The notes under the pieces: model-generated | The model's database searches: none | The model's input: the letters and a program-made list of their open reading frames with translations, nothing else | Told to the model about the DNA's origin: nothing | Shown here: positions 1 to 9,659 of the stretch, in pieces | Layout: each line of letters begins with the position of its first letter | Numbering within the stretch: the stretch's first letter is position 1 | Position numbers and translations under genes: made by a program | Source: Jannaschia sp. M317 | Lineage (GTDB): Bacteria > Pseudomonadota > Alphaproteobacteria > Rhodobacterales > Rhodobacteraceae | Assembly: GCF_025141175.1 (NCBI RefSeq) | Contig: NZ_CP081155.1 | Span: 2,385,001-2,449,000 of the forward strand | Reading direction: 5' to 3' | Length of the DNA stretch: 64,000 bases

Positions 1-1260
1 ATCGTCGCGATCCACGAATACGGGCATTACATCGTCGGACGCTGGTGCGGCATCAAGGCGGATGTCTTTTCCATTGGCTTCGGCCCGATTTTGGCGAGCC
101 GCGTGGATAAACATGGCACACGCTGGCAGTTGGCGGCGCTGCCGCTGGGCGGCTACGTGAAGTTCCGGGGCGACGCCAATGCCGCCTCGGTCGGTGATGA
201 CGGCACCTTGTCAGAGATGACCGACGAGGAACGGGCCCAGACCATGACGGGGGCATCGCTTTGGCGGCGCGCGGCAACCGTGGCGGCAGGGCCGGTGTTC
301 AACTTCATCCTGTCGATCCTCGTTTTTGCCGCCTTCGTCGGCATCGCAGGGCAGGCTGTCGAAGATCCGATTGTAGGCAAGATCAAGGAACTGCCTGCCG
401 AGGTTCAGACCTTGGACGAGGGTGACAGGATCCTGTCGATCAACGGCACCGCCGTTGCGACCCTGCCGGATCTGACCAGCGCGGGCCGAGCCCTGACCGA
501 GGCGGAAACAGCCACCTATGAGGTGGAGCGGGACGGCGTTCGCACCACGATTGAGGCCGCACTGCCCATGCCTGCGCGCATCGAGGTCGTGCAGCCCCGG
601 TCCGCCGCGTGGGATATCGGGCTGGAGGCGGGCGACGTCATCCGCCGGGTCGATGGCACGCCGATCCATTCCTTCGGGGCGCTTCAGGCAATTGTGGCCG
701 AAACCCAAGGCACGCCTTTGACCCTGGATGTCTGGCGCGCTGGCGAGATGCTGGAATTCACCCTGGTTCCCCGCAGCATGGATTTGCCGACGCCCGAAGG
801 CGGCTTCGAGCAGCGCTGGCTGATCGGCATTACCGGCGGGTTGATGTTCGATCCCATGACCGAGCGCGCGGGGCCGATCAATGCGCTGTCCTATGGTGTC
901 GATCAGACGATCTATATCGTCCGGCAGTCATTGTCGGCCCTGTCACACATCGTCACCGGTCAGATCAGCACCTGTAATTTGTCTGGTCCCATCGGCATTG
1001 CCGAAGTTTCGGGTGCCGCCGCAAGCCAGGGTTTCGATCAGTTCATCTGGTTCATTGCCGTCCTGTCAACCGCCGTGGGCCTGTTGAACCTGTTCCCGAT
1101 CCCGGTCCTGGATGGCGGGCACCTTGTGTTTTTCGCCTACGAGGCCGTTTCCGGCACGCCGCCGTCCGATCGCGCGGTGCGGGTTCTGATGTCGGTGGGG
1201 GTGGCTTTGATGGGCGCGCTGATGATGTTCGCTTTGTTCAACGATATTTTTTGCCCCTGA
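1..1260 (+). CDS. rseP: RseP family site-2 intramembrane metalloprotease (5' end missing)
   Basis: The frame is open from the first base, so the true start lies upstream of the window. The visible protein (419 residues) opens with the zinc-binding motif HEYGH at residues 5-9, the hallmark of M50 site-2 proteases. It then has two PDZ-like regions (about residues 120-165 and 190-245) and, near the C-terminus, the second metal-ligand motif in NLFPIPVLDGGHL. The family cleaves anti-sigma factors within the inner membrane after a first periplasmic cut, activating the envelope stress response. Position just upstream of bamA and the lipid A genes is the standard alphaproteobacterial order. Identity is firm; only the N-terminal few residues are missing. 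Confidence 0.95.
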   Translation: MVAIHEYGHYIVGRWCGIKADVFSIGFGPILASRVDKHGTRWQLAALPLGGYVKFRGDANAASVGDDGTLSEMTDEERAQTMTGASLWRRAATVAAGPVFNFILSILVFAAFVGIAGQAVEDPIVGKIKELPAEVQTLDEGDRILSINGTAVATLPDLTSAGRALTEAETATYEVERDGVRTTIEAALPMPARIEVVQPRSAAWDIGLEAGDVIRRVDGTPIHSFGALQAIVAETQGTPLTLDVWRAGEMLEFTLVPRSMDLPTPEGGFEQRWLIGITGGLMFDPMTERAGPINALSYGVDQTIYIVRQSLSALSHIVTGQISTCNLSGPIGIAEVSGAAASQGFDQFIWFIAVLSTAVGLLNLFPIPVLDGGHLVFFAYEAVSGTPPSDRAVRVLMSVGVALMGALMMFALFNDIFCP

Positions 1261-1359
1261 CCCGTACCCGGCGAATGGGTCCGGAATCGCCCCAGAGCTG
1301 CCCCATTCCTGCCGCAAACCGACGGCAGTTAAGGAGGACCAGCTTCCAGGGGAGTTTCC

Positions 1360-1485
1360 ATGCATCAGGTAAGAAACGGATATCGCGGGCTTTCCATCTT
1401 CATGGGCCTGAACATCGACCGCTTCCTTTCGGTCTTTGCGATTCTACTGGCCGTCGTTCTGGCCGGCTGGGTTCAGTCGTTCTGA
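1360..1485 (+). CDS. Small single-pass membrane peptide, 41 aa
   Basis: A short frame starts with ATG at 1360 behind a GGGGAG-type ribosome site. It encodes a 41-residue peptide with a basic N-terminus (MHQVRNGYRG) and one hydrophobic helix (about residues 22-37, FLSVFAILLAVVLAGWV), ending at TGA 1483-1485. A strong hairpin follows within 40 bases. It lies between rseP and bamA and is read in the same direction. I do not recognise a family. The good ribosome site, the clean transmembrane helix and the hairpin after the stop argue that it is translated, but 41 residues is too short to be certain. Confidence 0.5.
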   Translation: MHQVRNGYRGLSIFMGLNIDRFLSVFAILLAVVLAGWVQSF

Positions 1486-1517
1486 CCCTCTGGCAACAGG
1501 TCCAGTTTGCAAGCAAA

Positions 1518-1538
1518 AGGCCGCCTTTCGGGCGGCCT
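1518..1538 (+). terminator. Hairpin terminator after rseP/small peptide
   Basis: AGGCCGCC and GGCGGCCT form a perfect 8-bp stem around a TTTCG loop. The T-rich tail is weak, but position between a stop codon and the next gene supports a transcription stop or attenuator ahead of bamA. Confidence 0.6.
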
Positions 1539-1603
1539 CTGCGCTTTGACAAGCCCACCCCCCTCGGCTAGGGATTTGGCCAAGAAGATTGCAAGTGGGG
1601 CGG

Positions 1604-3961
1604 ATGATTATGGACGAACGCGACGGGGCCAAGGGCTTGGCCGGTCGGGGGACGAAACCCCGCATGTTTGGACGTCTTCGCCTGACGGGAACCGCGTTGA
1701 TGGGCGCGCTGCTGATCGCGGGCGCAGCCGAGGCACAGAGTTTCCGGTTCAGCACCTTCGAGGTGCAGGGAAACCAGCGTATCGAAACGGCCTCCATCCT
1801 TGCCAACCTCGGCGTCACCCCGGGCCAGCCCGTCAGCGCGGCGGCCATCAATGACGGGTTTCAGCGGCTTCAGGCCTCTGGCCTGTTCGAGCGGGTCGAG
1901 GTCATTCCACAAGGTGGCAAGTTGTTGGTCATCGTCGAGGAATATCCGACCATCAACCGCATCAGTTTCGAGGGGAACAAGCGGCTGGATGACGAGGCGC
2001 TTGAGGTCATTGTAAACAGCACACCGCGCCGCACCTACGCCCCTGCGCAGGCCGAACGCGATGCTGCGGCCATCGCCGAGGCCTATGCCCAGTCGGGTCG
2101 CCTGGCCGCGACCGTCACGCCCAAGATCATCGAGCGTAGCAACAACCGTGTCGACCTGGTTTTTGAGGTCGCCGAGGGCCGCGTGTCAGAGGTGGAGCGT
2201 CTGAGCTTTACCGGTAACCGGGCGTTTTCGGATCGGCGTCTGCGCCGGGTGCTGGAAACCTCGCAGGCCGGGATTTTCCGCCGCCTGATCCAGTCCGACA
2301 CCTTCATCGCCGATCGTATCGCATTCGATGAGCAGCTGTTGCGCGATTTCTACCTGTCGCGCGGCTATGCAGATTTTCAGATCCTGTCGTCCACGCCGGA
2401 ACTCGCGCCATCACGCGACGCTTTCTTTGTCACCTTTCAGGTGCAGGAGGGTCAGCAGTTCCGCTTTGGCGAGGTGTCGGCTGTTTCATCCTTGGGCGAT
2501 GTCGATCCCGCCCTTTACCAGTCCGAAATCCGTGTCCGGTCCGGCGATGTTTTCTCGCCGCAGGCATTGGAACGCACAATCGAGCGGCTGGAATTGCTGG
2601 CCACACGCGAAGGGCTCAGCTTTATCCGCGTGGTCCCGCAAATTCGCCGCAATGACGCGGATCTGACGCTGGACGTTGATTTCGTGATCGAACGCGGCCC
2701 GCGTCAGTTCGTGGAGCGCATCGATATCGAAGGCAACGCAACGACGCTCGACCGCGTCATTCGGCGGCAGTTCAACACGGTCGAAGGCGACCCGTTCAAC
2801 CCCCGCGAGATTCGTGCCGCAGCCGAACGTATCCGAAGGCTTGGCTATTTCTCCGAGGCCGAAGTGACGGCCCGCGAAGGCACGGCGTCGGATCGCGTCA
2901 TCGTCGATGTGGACGTCGAGGAAGAACCGACCGGTTCGCTGGGCTTCGGCCTGAACTACTCGGTCGAACGCGGTGCCGGTGTTTCTGTCACCTTCGCAGA
3001 AACGAACTTCCTCGGACGGGGTCAGATCGTCGACCTGCGGCTTGATACCGGGTCCGAGGACACCAGTTCCGGCCTGACCTTTGTCGAGCCGTTCTTTCTG
3101 AACCGCGACCTGGAACTGTCGTTGGGCGTCTCATATCAAGAGACGTCCGAAGACACGCAGACCTTCGATACGCGCACCATCGGGTTCCGCACCGGGATCG
3201 AATTCCCGATCAGTGAGTTCGGGCGGCTGGAGCTGTTCTACAGCATATCCGACGACAAGTTGACGCCTCGGAATGTTGCGAACCTGTCGCAGATCCTGCT
3301 GAATGATCGCGGCAGCAACACGACATCTTCGGTGGGCTACAGCTATAGCTACAACACCATCGGGCGCGGGCTGGATCCGACGCGAGGGGTGCGGCTTCGC
3401 TTTGGTCAGCAGTTCGCAGGCGTGGGCGGCGATACGGAATTCGTGCGCACGACCTTCCTTGCGCAGGGCCAGCGGACCGTCAGCAACGAAGAAGTCACCT
3501 TGAGCGCGGCGCTTGAGGGCGGCATCCTGACCTCGCTTGGGGGGACCAACTCGCTTGTCGCGAACCGTTTCCGCAACCGACAGTCCATCATTCGCGGCTT
3601 TGAATCCGGTGGGATCGGTCCGCGCGACCTGAACGCCGACAACGACTCGCTGGGCGGCAACCGCTATATCGCGGCGCGGTTCGAGGCGCAGTTCCCCATC
3701 GGCATCTTGCCCGACGAATACGGCATCTCTGGTGCTGCGTTCCTTGACGTGGGGTCCGTCTGGGGGCTGGACGACGCCAATGGCGGCACCGCCGGGGCGA
3801 ACCCGGTGGATGACGGCTTTTTCCTGAACTCCGCGGTGGGCGTCGGCCTTTTGTGGGACACGCAGATCGGACCGCTGCGGTTCAACTTTACCCGCGCGAT
3901 CAACAAGCGGACCTATGATCGCGAACAGAACTTCGACCTGACGATCCAGACGCGGTTCTGA
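1604..3961 (+). CDS. bamA: Outer membrane protein assembly factor BamA
   Basis: BamA folds and inserts beta-barrel proteins into the outer membrane. The protein (785 aa from ATG 1604) has a hydrophobic signal region ending in AEAQS, five POTRA repeats over roughly residues 30-420 (for example FEVQGNQRI, LSFTGNR, IDIEGNATT), and a C-terminal Omp85 barrel with the conserved FxRG-type segment (IIRGFESGGIGPRD). It ends in a phenylalanine, as most outer-membrane barrels do. A TTG at 1589 and ATGs at 1604, 1610 and 1673 are all in frame; 1604 is chosen because a GTGGGG purine run precedes it, but 1673, giving a shorter signal peptide, is possible. The stop codon overlaps the skp start by one base. 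Confidence 0.95.
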   Translation: MIMDERDGAKGLAGRGTKPRMFGRLRLTGTALMGALLIAGAAEAQSFRFSTFEVQGNQRIETASILANLGVTPGQPVSAAAINDGFQRLQASGLFERVEVIPQGGKLLVIVEEYPTINRISFEGNKRLDDEALEVIVNSTPRRTYAPAQAERDAAAIAEAYAQSGRLAATVTPKIIERSNNRVDLVFEVAEGRVSEVERLSFTGNRAFSDRRLRRVLETSQAGIFRRLIQSDTFIADRIAFDEQLLRDFYLSRGYADFQILSSTPELAPSRDAFFVTFQVQEGQQFRFGEVSAVSSLGDVDPALYQSEIRVRSGDVFSPQALERTIERLELLATREGLSFIRVVPQIRRNDADLTLDVDFVIERGPRQFVERIDIEGNATTLDRVIRRQFNTVEGDPFNPREIRAAAERIRRLGYFSEAEVTAREGTASDRVIVDVDVEEEPTGSLGFGLNYSVERGAGVSVTFAETNFLGRGQIVDLRLDTGSEDTSSGLTFVEPFFLNRDLELSLGVSYQETSEDTQTFDTRTIGFRTGIEFPISEFGRLELFYSISDDKLTPRNVANLSQILLNDRGSNTTSSVGYSYSYNTIGRGLDPTRGVRLRFGQQFAGVGGDTEFVRTTFLAQGQRTVSNEEVTLSAALEGGILTSLGGTNSLVANRFRNRQSIIRGFESGGIGPRDLNADNDSLGGNRYIAARFEAQFPIGILPDEYGISGAAFLDVGSVWGLDDANGGTAGANPVDDGFFLNSAVGVGLLWDTQIGPLRFNFTRAINKRTYDREQNFDLTIQTRF

Positions 3962-4566
3962 TGCGCGCAGCCCTTCTGGCCTGTGTCGTGGCGCTGTGCT
4001 GTGCCACGTCCCTTTCGGCGCAATCCGGGGGGCAGGTCCTGACGACTGGCGTGCCGCAGTCCGCGGTCGTGGTTCTTGATCGCGATGCGCTGTTCGTCGG
4101 CAGCCTGTTTGGCCAACGCGTCGCACGCGACATCGAGGCGGAATCGCGCGCCCTGGCGGCCGAGAACCGGCAGATCGAACAAGACCTGGAACAAGAGGAA
4201 CGCGCCCTGACCGAGCAGCGCGAGGGGATGGTGACGGACGAATTTCGGCCGCTTGCAACCGCCTTCGACAATCGGGTCGTGGACATCCGCCGCACTCAGG
4301 ACGCCAAGGCGCGGGCCATTCAGCAGCAATCGGAACGCGCGCAGGCGCTGTTCTTTGAACAGGCAAATCCCGTTCTTGTGCAATTGGCGCAAGAAACGGG
4401 GGCGCTGGTGATCCTGGACCGGCGCAACGTGATTGCCTCGGCGGACCAAGTGGATATCACGCTTTTGGCGCGGGACCGGATCGATGCCGCCCTGGGCGAG
4501 GGAGAGGGGCTGTCAGGCCCCGCACCGACGCAACGCCCCGACGCCCCCATACCGGCAGGCGACTGA
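3961..4566 (+). CDS. skp: OmpH/Skp family periplasmic chaperone
   Basis: The 201-residue product has a cleavable signal peptide (MRAALLACVVALCCATSLSA-Q). A conserved VVVLDRDALFVGSLFGQRVARDIE core follows, then a long charged coiled coil (about residues 60-125, rich in E/Q/R), as in Skp/OmpH. Skp holds unfolded outer-membrane proteins in the periplasm before delivery to BamA, and the gene starts on the last base of bamA, so the two are co-transcribed. The extra proline-rich tail (APTQRPDAPIPAGD) is not part of the conserved domain. The family assignment is solid. Confidence 0.88.
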   Translation: MRAALLACVVALCCATSLSAQSGGQVLTTGVPQSAVVVLDRDALFVGSLFGQRVARDIEAESRALAAENRQIEQDLEQEERALTEQREGMVTDEFRPLATAFDNRVVDIRRTQDAKARAIQQQSERAQALFFEQANPVLVQLAQETGALVILDRRNVIASADQVDITLLARDRIDAALGEGEGLSGPAPTQRPDAPIPAGD

Positions 4567-4661
4567 TACAGCAGGCCACCGACAGCTGTCAGGGACAGGC
4601 CGCTTGCACCGGTCGCCGCTCGCGCGGTAAGTCCGGCGGGATGTGACGTAAGGGGACTGAC

Positions 4662-5129
4662 ATGACGGACGACGCGATCCAGACCGAAGCCGATATTCAC
4701 CTGATCCAGCGGATCATCCCGCACCGCTATCCGTTCCTTCTGGTGGATAAAGTTCGCGACATCGTGCCGAATGCGTCGGCCACGGGGATCAAGAACGTCA
4801 CCTTTAACGAGCCGCATTTCCAGGGCCATTTTCCGGGTGCCCCCATCATGCCCGGCGTCACCATCATCGAGGCGATGGCCCAGACCGCCGCCGTGATGGT
4901 CGGGGTCAGCAACGATCTGGCCGACAAGGATTTCCTCGTCTATTTCATGGGTATCGACGCGGCCAAGTTCCGCCGCAAGGTGGTGCCTGGCGATGTTCTG
5001 GAACTGCGCGTTACCGTGACGCGGGGCAAGCCCGGCGGCAAGGTCTGGCGTTTCCACGGCGAGGCGACGGTCGAGGGTGAGATGGCCGCAGAGGCCGACT
5101 TTACCGCCATGATGGACATGCCAAAGTGA
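4662..5129 (+). CDS. fabZ: 3-hydroxyacyl-[acyl-carrier-protein] dehydratase FabZ
   Basis: FabZ dehydrates 3-hydroxyacyl-ACP to trans-2-enoyl-ACP in fatty acid elongation. The 155-aa product has the full hot-dog fold signature: [11 protein letters not shown] near the start, [12 protein letters not shown] with catalytic His56, and Glu70 in the following helix (TIIEAMAQ). Length is typical. It overlaps lpxA by four bases (ATGA-like junction at 5126-5129), tying 3-hydroxyacyl-ACP use in fatty acid synthesis to its use in lipid A synthesis. Confidence 0.97.
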   Translation: MTDDAIQTEADIHLIQRIIPHRYPFLLVDKVRDIVPNASATGIKNVTFNEPHFQGHFPGAPIMPGVTIIEAMAQTAAVMVGVSNDLADKDFLVYFMGIDAAKFRRKVVPGDVLELRVTVTRGKPGGKVWRFHGEATVEGEMAAEADFTAMMDMPK

Positions 5130-5923
5130 GCATCGACCCCGCCGCCCGCATCCATCCGTCTGCGATCATCGAACCCGGCGCCACCATCGGGGCCGGGGCC
5201 TCGGTCGGGCCGTTTACGATCATCGGTCCCGAAGTCACGCTGGGCGCGGGGGTCGAGGTCAAATCCCATTGCGTCGTGACCGGCTGGACGGACGTCGGCG
5301 AGGGGACGGTGATCTTTCCGTTTTCGTCCATTGGCGAGGTACCGCAAGATCTGAAGTTCGCGGGCGAACGCACCCGCCTGCGCATTGGCAAACGCAACCG
5401 CATCCGCGAACACGTGACGATGAATACCGGTACGGAACAAGGTGGCAGCGAAACGGTCGTGGGGGATGACGGGCTTTTCATGGCCGGTTGTCATATCGCC
5501 CATGATTGCCGGATCGGAGACCGCGTGATCGTGGTCAACAGCTCTGCCGTGGCCGGACATTGCCAGATCGAGGACGACGTGATCGTCGGCGGGCTTTCGG
5601 GTATTCACCAATGGGTGCGGATCGGGCGCGGCGCGATCATCGGCGCGTTGTCGATGGTAACGAACGATGTTGTCCCCTACGGCCTTGTCGCCGGACCGCG
5701 CGCCGAACTGGACGGGCTGAACCTGGTCGGGCTGAAACGCAAGGGCGTGGCGCGGGCGGACATTCAGGCGCTGCGCGTGGCGCTGCTGACGCTCAAGCAG
5801 GGGGAGGGCACCTTTCTGGAGCGGGCCCACCGCCTGGGCGAAGAAACCCAAAGCGACTACGTTCAACGCATGGTCGCCTTTATCACCGGGGCCTCTGATC
5901 GGTCCTTTCTGGTTCCCAAATGA
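5126..5923 (+). CDS. lpxA: Acyl-ACP--UDP-N-acetylglucosamine O-acyltransferase LpxA
   Basis: First enzyme of lipid A synthesis: it transfers a 3-hydroxyacyl chain from ACP to UDP-GlcNAc in the cytosol. The 265-aa protein has many hexapeptide repeats of a left-handed beta helix over residues 1-190, and the HIAHDC motif, whose second histidine (His126) is the catalytic base by comparison with the family. A helical C-terminal domain (from about residue 195) completes it. It overlaps both fabZ and lpxI by four bases, so translation is likely coupled. Confidence 0.97.
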   Translation: MSIDPAARIHPSAIIEPGATIGAGASVGPFTIIGPEVTLGAGVEVKSHCVVTGWTDVGEGTVIFPFSSIGEVPQDLKFAGERTRLRIGKRNRIREHVTMNTGTEQGGSETVVGDDGLFMAGCHIAHDCRIGDRVIVVNSSAVAGHCQIEDDVIVGGLSGIHQWVRIGRGAIIGALSMVTNDVVPYGLVAGPRAELDGLNLVGLKRKGVARADIQALRVALLTLKQGEGTFLERAHRLGEETQSDYVQRMVAFITGASDRSFLVPK

Positions 5924-6717
5924 CCACTGCGCTGATCGCCGGGCAGGGGGCGTTGCCTGCGATCGTGGCCCGGGCGTTGGATCAGGCCGGGGCCGACTGG
6001 GTCGCGCACCATCTGGACGGCTTCGCGCCCGATGACGTGCCGCAGGCGGTGCCGTTTCGGATCGAACACCTCGGCTCTCTGATCCAGACGCTGGTCGGGG
6101 GCGGTGTCACACGGGTCTGTTTCGCGGGCGCGATTGCGCGTCCACCGATTGATCCCTCGGCGCTGGACGCGGCCACCCTACCGTTGGTTCCGCGTTTGAT
6201 GCAGGCGATACAGGCAGGCGACGACGGGGCGCTGCGCGCGGTCGTCGCCCTGTTCGAAGAGGCCGGCATGTCCGTCGTGGGCGCCGCTGACCTGGCCCCC
6301 GCCTTGCTGGATCTGCCAGAGGTCGGCACACCTTCGCGCCTTGATCAGACAGACATCGCGCGCGCGGCCCAGGTACACGGCGCGCTTGCCTCGGTCGATG
6401 TGGGGCAGGGCTGTGTCGTCGCCGCTGGTCAGGTTCTGGCGGTCGAGACGTTGCCGGGCACCGATTGGATGCTCGATACCCTGGCCGCAGGGTTTCCGGC
6501 ACGTCCTGACGGAGGTGTGTTTTTCAAGGCGTCCAAGCCGGGCCAGGATCGCCGCGTCGACCTGCCTGCGATCGGCCCCGCCACGGTACGGCGCGCGGCG
6601 GCGGCAGGGTTGTCGGGGCTGGCGCTGGAACGGGGTGGCGTCATGGTGCTGGACCCTGCGGGCGTGGCGCAGGCTCTTGCCGACACGGGCCTGTTCCTGA
6701 CGGCCTGGGACCGCTGA
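5920..6717 (+). CDS. lpxI: UDP-2,3-diacylglucosamine pyrophosphatase LpxI
   Basis: LpxI (DUF1009 family) hydrolyses UDP-2,3-diacylglucosamine to lipid X, the step done by LpxH in gammaproteobacteria. The 265-aa product starts [20 protein letters not shown] and has the family pattern VGGGVTRVCFAGAIARP in the N-terminal half. In the C-terminal half lie GQGCVVAAGQVLAVE, GVFFKASKPGQDRRVDLPAIGP and the tail GGVMVLDPAGV. Placement between lpxA and lpxB, overlapping lpxA by four bases and sharing one base with lpxB, confirms the role. Confidence 0.95.
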   Translation: MTTALIAGQGALPAIVARALDQAGADWVAHHLDGFAPDDVPQAVPFRIEHLGSLIQTLVGGGVTRVCFAGAIARPPIDPSALDAATLPLVPRLMQAIQAGDDGALRAVVALFEEAGMSVVGAADLAPALLDLPEVGTPSRLDQTDIARAAQVHGALASVDVGQGCVVAAGQVLAVETLPGTDWMLDTLAAGFPARPDGGVFFKASKPGQDRRVDLPAIGPATVRRAAAAGLSGLALERGGVMVLDPAGVAQALADTGLFLTAWDR

Positions 6718-7862
6718 TGCGCGTCTTCCTCATCGCCGGAGAGCCGTCCGGCGACAAGCTGGGCGCGGCGCTGATGCGCGGGTTACGCGGCCTTGTCCCA
6801 GAGGTCGAATTCCATGGCGTCGGGGGGCCGGACATGACCGCCGCGGGCCTCAGCAGCTTGTTTCCCATGTCAGATCTATCGGTCATGGGCCTGGCCGAGG
6901 TGCTGCCGCGCCTGCGTCACCTGTTCCGTCGGCGCGACGAGGCGGTGTCCGAGATCGCGCGCCTGGCCCCGGACGTGTTGATCACCATCGACAGCCCGGA
7001 TTTCTGCCTGCGCGTCGCGGCCAAGGCCAAGCGGGCGCGTCCGGACCTGCGCACCGTTCATTACGTCGCGCCTTCGGTCTGGGCGTGGCGTCCGGCGCGG
7101 GCCGACAAGATGGCGCGCAGTATCGACCACGTCCTGGCCCTGTTGCCGTTCGAGCCGCCCTATATGCGCGCCGCCGGGATGACCTGCGATTTCGTAGGTC
7201 ACCCGGTCGTCGCAGAACAATTGGCGACCCCCACCGACGCGGGCCGTTTTCGTGATCGCCATGATATCACCGGTCCGCTGGCGCTGGTCCTTCCGGGGTC
7301 GCGCCGGGGAGAGGTGGATCGCCTGGCCCCGATCTTTGGCGCGGCCTTGGCCAAGATGCCGAAAGATGCGCGCGTAGTGGTTCCAGCCGTGCCACATCTG
7401 GCGGACACGGTTCGATCGGCGGTCAGGACCTGGCCCGGCCAGCCGTTGGTCGTCACCGACCCGGCCGAGAAGCGCGCCGCCTTTGCCGCAGCCACGGCCG
7501 CGCTCGCCGCCTCTGGCACCGTCAGTCTGGAGCTGGCGGCCAACGGCGTGCCGATGGTCATCGCCTACGACATGAACTGGTTTTCCCGTCAGGTGATCGC
7601 GCGCATGCTCAAGGTCGACACCGTGACCCTTGTGAACCTGGTCAGCGAAACCCGCGCCGTGCCGGAGTTCCTGGGCGAGGCCTGCAAACCGGAAACCGTC
7701 GGCCGCGCCTTTGCCAACCTGTTGCTGGTCCCGTCCGAGAGGCACCGCCAGCAGGAGGCGTTGGACCGGACCATGGACCGGTTGGGACGGGGCGGCGAGG
7801 CGCCGGGATTACGCGCAGCGCGGTCGGTCCTGGCCGTGCTTGGAAAATCACCGGCGGAATGA
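6717..7862 (+). CDS. lpxB: Lipid-A-disaccharide synthase LpxB
   Basis: LpxB joins UDP-2,3-diacylglucosamine and lipid X into the lipid A disaccharide at the inner face of the cytoplasmic membrane. The 381-aa protein begins with the GT19 signature [19 protein letters not shown] and has [37 protein letters not shown] and, near the C-terminus, [17 protein letters not shown]. Length and motif order are normal. It ends 39 bases before the disrupted tRNA-Arg, so it is the last core gene before the mobile element. Confidence 0.97.
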   Translation: MRVFLIAGEPSGDKLGAALMRGLRGLVPEVEFHGVGGPDMTAAGLSSLFPMSDLSVMGLAEVLPRLRHLFRRRDEAVSEIARLAPDVLITIDSPDFCLRVAAKAKRARPDLRTVHYVAPSVWAWRPARADKMARSIDHVLALLPFEPPYMRAAGMTCDFVGHPVVAEQLATPTDAGRFRDRHDITGPLALVLPGSRRGEVDRLAPIFGAALAKMPKDARVVVPAVPHLADTVRSAVRTWPGQPLVVTDPAEKRAAFAAATAALAASGTVSLELAANGVPMVIAYDMNWFSRQVIARMLKVDTVTLVNLVSETRAVPEFLGEACKPETVGRAFANLLLVPSERHRQQEALDRTMDRLGRGGEAPGLRAARSVLAVLGKSPAE

Positions 7863-7901
7863 CTTGCGGGCCTCGGGGTTCCCGGCTATCCCGGCGCTCA
7901 G

Positions 7902-7943
7902 GCACCCATAGCTCAGCTGGATAGAGCGCTGCCCTCCGAAGGC
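7902..7943 (+). pseudogene. 5' fragment of tRNA-Arg(CCG)
   Basis: Bases 7902-7926 are identical to the first 25 bases of the intact tRNA-Arg at 8068 (acceptor 5' strand and D arm), and the anticodon segment GCCCTCCGAAGGC also matches. After 7943 the sequence diverges and has no T arm or acceptor 3' strand. The four bases just before the anticodon segment differ between copies (CGCT here, TGTC in the intact gene). It looks like the original tRNA gene cut in the anticodon stem by an integration or duplication event. Confidence 0.75.
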
Positions 7944-8067
7944 TGATGTCAAGGGTCCGTTGTGTGAAGATGAGTGAAAATAAACGTTTCAGATCAGTGG
8001 TTTGCGGGGCTGCCGATCTTTGCTTTAATCCCGCGGAAAATTGAAGTAAGCACTGCGTAAGCAGTTT

Positions 8068-8144
8068 GCACCCATAGCTCAGCTGGATAGAGTGTCGCCC
8101 TCCGAAGGCGAAGGTCGTAGGTTCGAATCCTACTGGGTGCGCCA
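8068..8144 (+). tRNA. tRNA-Arg (anticodon CCG)
   Basis: A complete 77-base cloverleaf including encoded CCA. Acceptor GCACCCA pairs with TGGGTGC. The D arm contains AGCTGGATAG. The anticodon stem TCGCC/GGCGA encloses loop CTCCGAA with anticodon CCG. The T arm GTAGG-TTCGAAT-CCTAC is perfect. The anticodon stem is self-consistent, so this copy should be functional and replaces the broken one at 7902. It marks the left boundary of the element. Confidence 0.95.
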
Positions 8145-8237
8145 CTTCCCCCCAAATCTCGCGTTTTTCTGCCCTGCGACGGTGCCGCTGGCCCCTGCTT
8201 TTCGACGTCTTGAGAGTCAGAGGCGGGCAGGGAGGGT

Positions 8238-8283
8238 CGTGACGGGTTGAAGGCTGGAGGAGAGGCCTCCAGCGCCCGTCGCG
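8238..8283 (+). promoter_or_regulatory. Structured mRNA leader of the DUF932 gene (copy 1)
   Basis: An outer 9-bp stem CGTGACGGG (8238-8246) / CCCGTCGCG (8275-8283) encloses an inner 7-bp stem CTGGAGG (8254-8260) / CCTCCAG (8266-8272) with loop AGAGG. The ribosome site (GGAGG, starting at 8282) begins inside the 3' strand of the outer stem, and the ATG is 12 bases after that strand. The same architecture with compensating base changes occurs before parB at 10568, which supports a conserved RNA structure that could gate translation. Confidence 0.65.
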
Positions 8284-8294
8284 GAGGTTTTCCC

Positions 8295-9488
8295 ATGAAT
8301 ACCGAGATTATCGATGCCGGGCGTGACATCAGCGGCGGCTACAAGGTGGATGTGTCGCGCGGCACGAATGTGGACCGCGTGTCGTCCGAATGGTTCTCGC
8401 GGCCGGATGACGAGCGGTTCCTGTCGCTCGACGATCTCTTCGTCTCCGTCAAGGGCCGGGCGGAGCGGAGCCGGACGCGGACGGTTGAAAGTGCCGCGAT
8501 CCGGGTCGAGGCGCATCGCGACAACCCGGAGACGCTGGGGCTGGTCCTGCCCGGTGCGGATGAACCCATCGCACCGACGCATTGGTCCTTTGGCCAGATC
8601 TCGAGCCTCGTCGGTGCGCCCGCCGCCTATCTGCGGCAGCTGCCGGCGCCGCTGGCGGGCATCAACCTGCAATACGGACTAACGAACCACCGGGCCGAGC
8701 AAATCAAGACAATGGAGGTCGCGAACGGTCGCACCGAACTGCGCGCCGTGACAGGCCCCGACTATGGCCGCATCTACGACCACGAACTGGTCTCCGCCGT
8801 GCAGCGCATCGCGGGCAACGGCACCGGCGACACGCGCTGGAAGGTGCCGGGTGTGCTCGACTGGTCGACCGGCATCTACAACCCGCGCGTGGACGTGACG
8901 AAGGAGACGACGACGCTCTACGCCTCGGACCGCGACGTGTTCCTGTTCCTCGTCGACGACCTCAACCCGATCGAGGCAGGGCTGCTGCCCGACGGCTCGC
9001 CCGACCTCTATTTCCGGGGATTCTACTGCTGGAATTCCGAGGTGGGGGCCAAGACGCTCGGCATCGCCAGCTTCTACCTGCGCGCGGTTTGCCAGAACCG
9101 CAACCTCTGGGGCGTCGAGGACTTCCAGGAGATCACAATCCGGCACTCGAAATACGCCGCCTCCCGCTTTGCCCACGAGGCCGCCCCGGCGCTCAGCCGT
9201 TTCGCCGAGTCCTCGCCCGCGCCCTTCATCGATGGCATCCGTGCCGCGCGCGAGAAGATCGTCGCGCGGTCGGACGAGGACCGTAGGGATTTCCTGCGCA
9301 AGCGCGGATTTTCGAAAGCGGAGACGGGGCGGATCGTCGAGACGGTTCTGGCAGAGGAAGGCCGCCCGCCCGAGAGCGTCTTCGACTTCGTACAGGGGAT
9401 TACGGCCGTCGCCCGTTCCAAGCCGCAGCAGGATGCGCGGCTGGTTATGGAGGGGAAGGCAAAGGCGTTGTTGGAAAGGGTGGTATAG
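8295..9488 (+). CDS. DUF932 domain-containing protein
   Basis: The 397-aa protein matches the DUF932 (phage/plasmid-like) family common on plasmids and ICEs, for example in [48 protein letters not shown] and [31 protein letters not shown]. Its biochemical role is not established; it usually sits with early, leading-region genes. ATG 8295 is chosen over an in-frame GTG at 8247 because it follows GCGGAGG and because 8247 lies inside the conserved leader hairpin. It is the first gene inside the element and stands alone; the next gene is on the opposite strand. Confidence 0.85.
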   Translation: MNTEIIDAGRDISGGYKVDVSRGTNVDRVSSEWFSRPDDERFLSLDDLFVSVKGRAERSRTRTVESAAIRVEAHRDNPETLGLVLPGADEPIAPTHWSFGQISSLVGAPAAYLRQLPAPLAGINLQYGLTNHRAEQIKTMEVANGRTELRAVTGPDYGRIYDHELVSAVQRIAGNGTGDTRWKVPGVLDWSTGIYNPRVDVTKETTTLYASDRDVFLFLVDDLNPIEAGLLPDGSPDLYFRGFYCWNSEVGAKTLGIASFYLRAVCQNRNLWGVEDFQEITIRHSKYAASRFAHEAAPALSRFAESSPAPFIDGIRAAREKIVARSDEDRRDFLRKRGFSKAETGRIVETVLAEEGRPPESVFDFVQGITAVARSKPQQDARLVMEGKAKALLERVV

Positions 9489-9659
9489 TTAGTCTTATCG
9501 GGTGACGACCAGTTCAGGTCGTCACTCAGCCCCGACAAACGACTCAGCCCAAATGAACGCCCGCCGGGCGCCCCCATCACACATCGTATTTCCAAGGAGT
9601 CATCTATCAATTTCCTGAGTCAAAACGATGATCATTGCTGACACTCCTGCGCCTAGGTT

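Noticed and set aside
3131..4366. Long open frame on the minus strand over bamA/skp
   Set aside because: It is the antisense of well-conserved BamA and Skp codons. High GC keeps it open, and its product has no recognisable domain.
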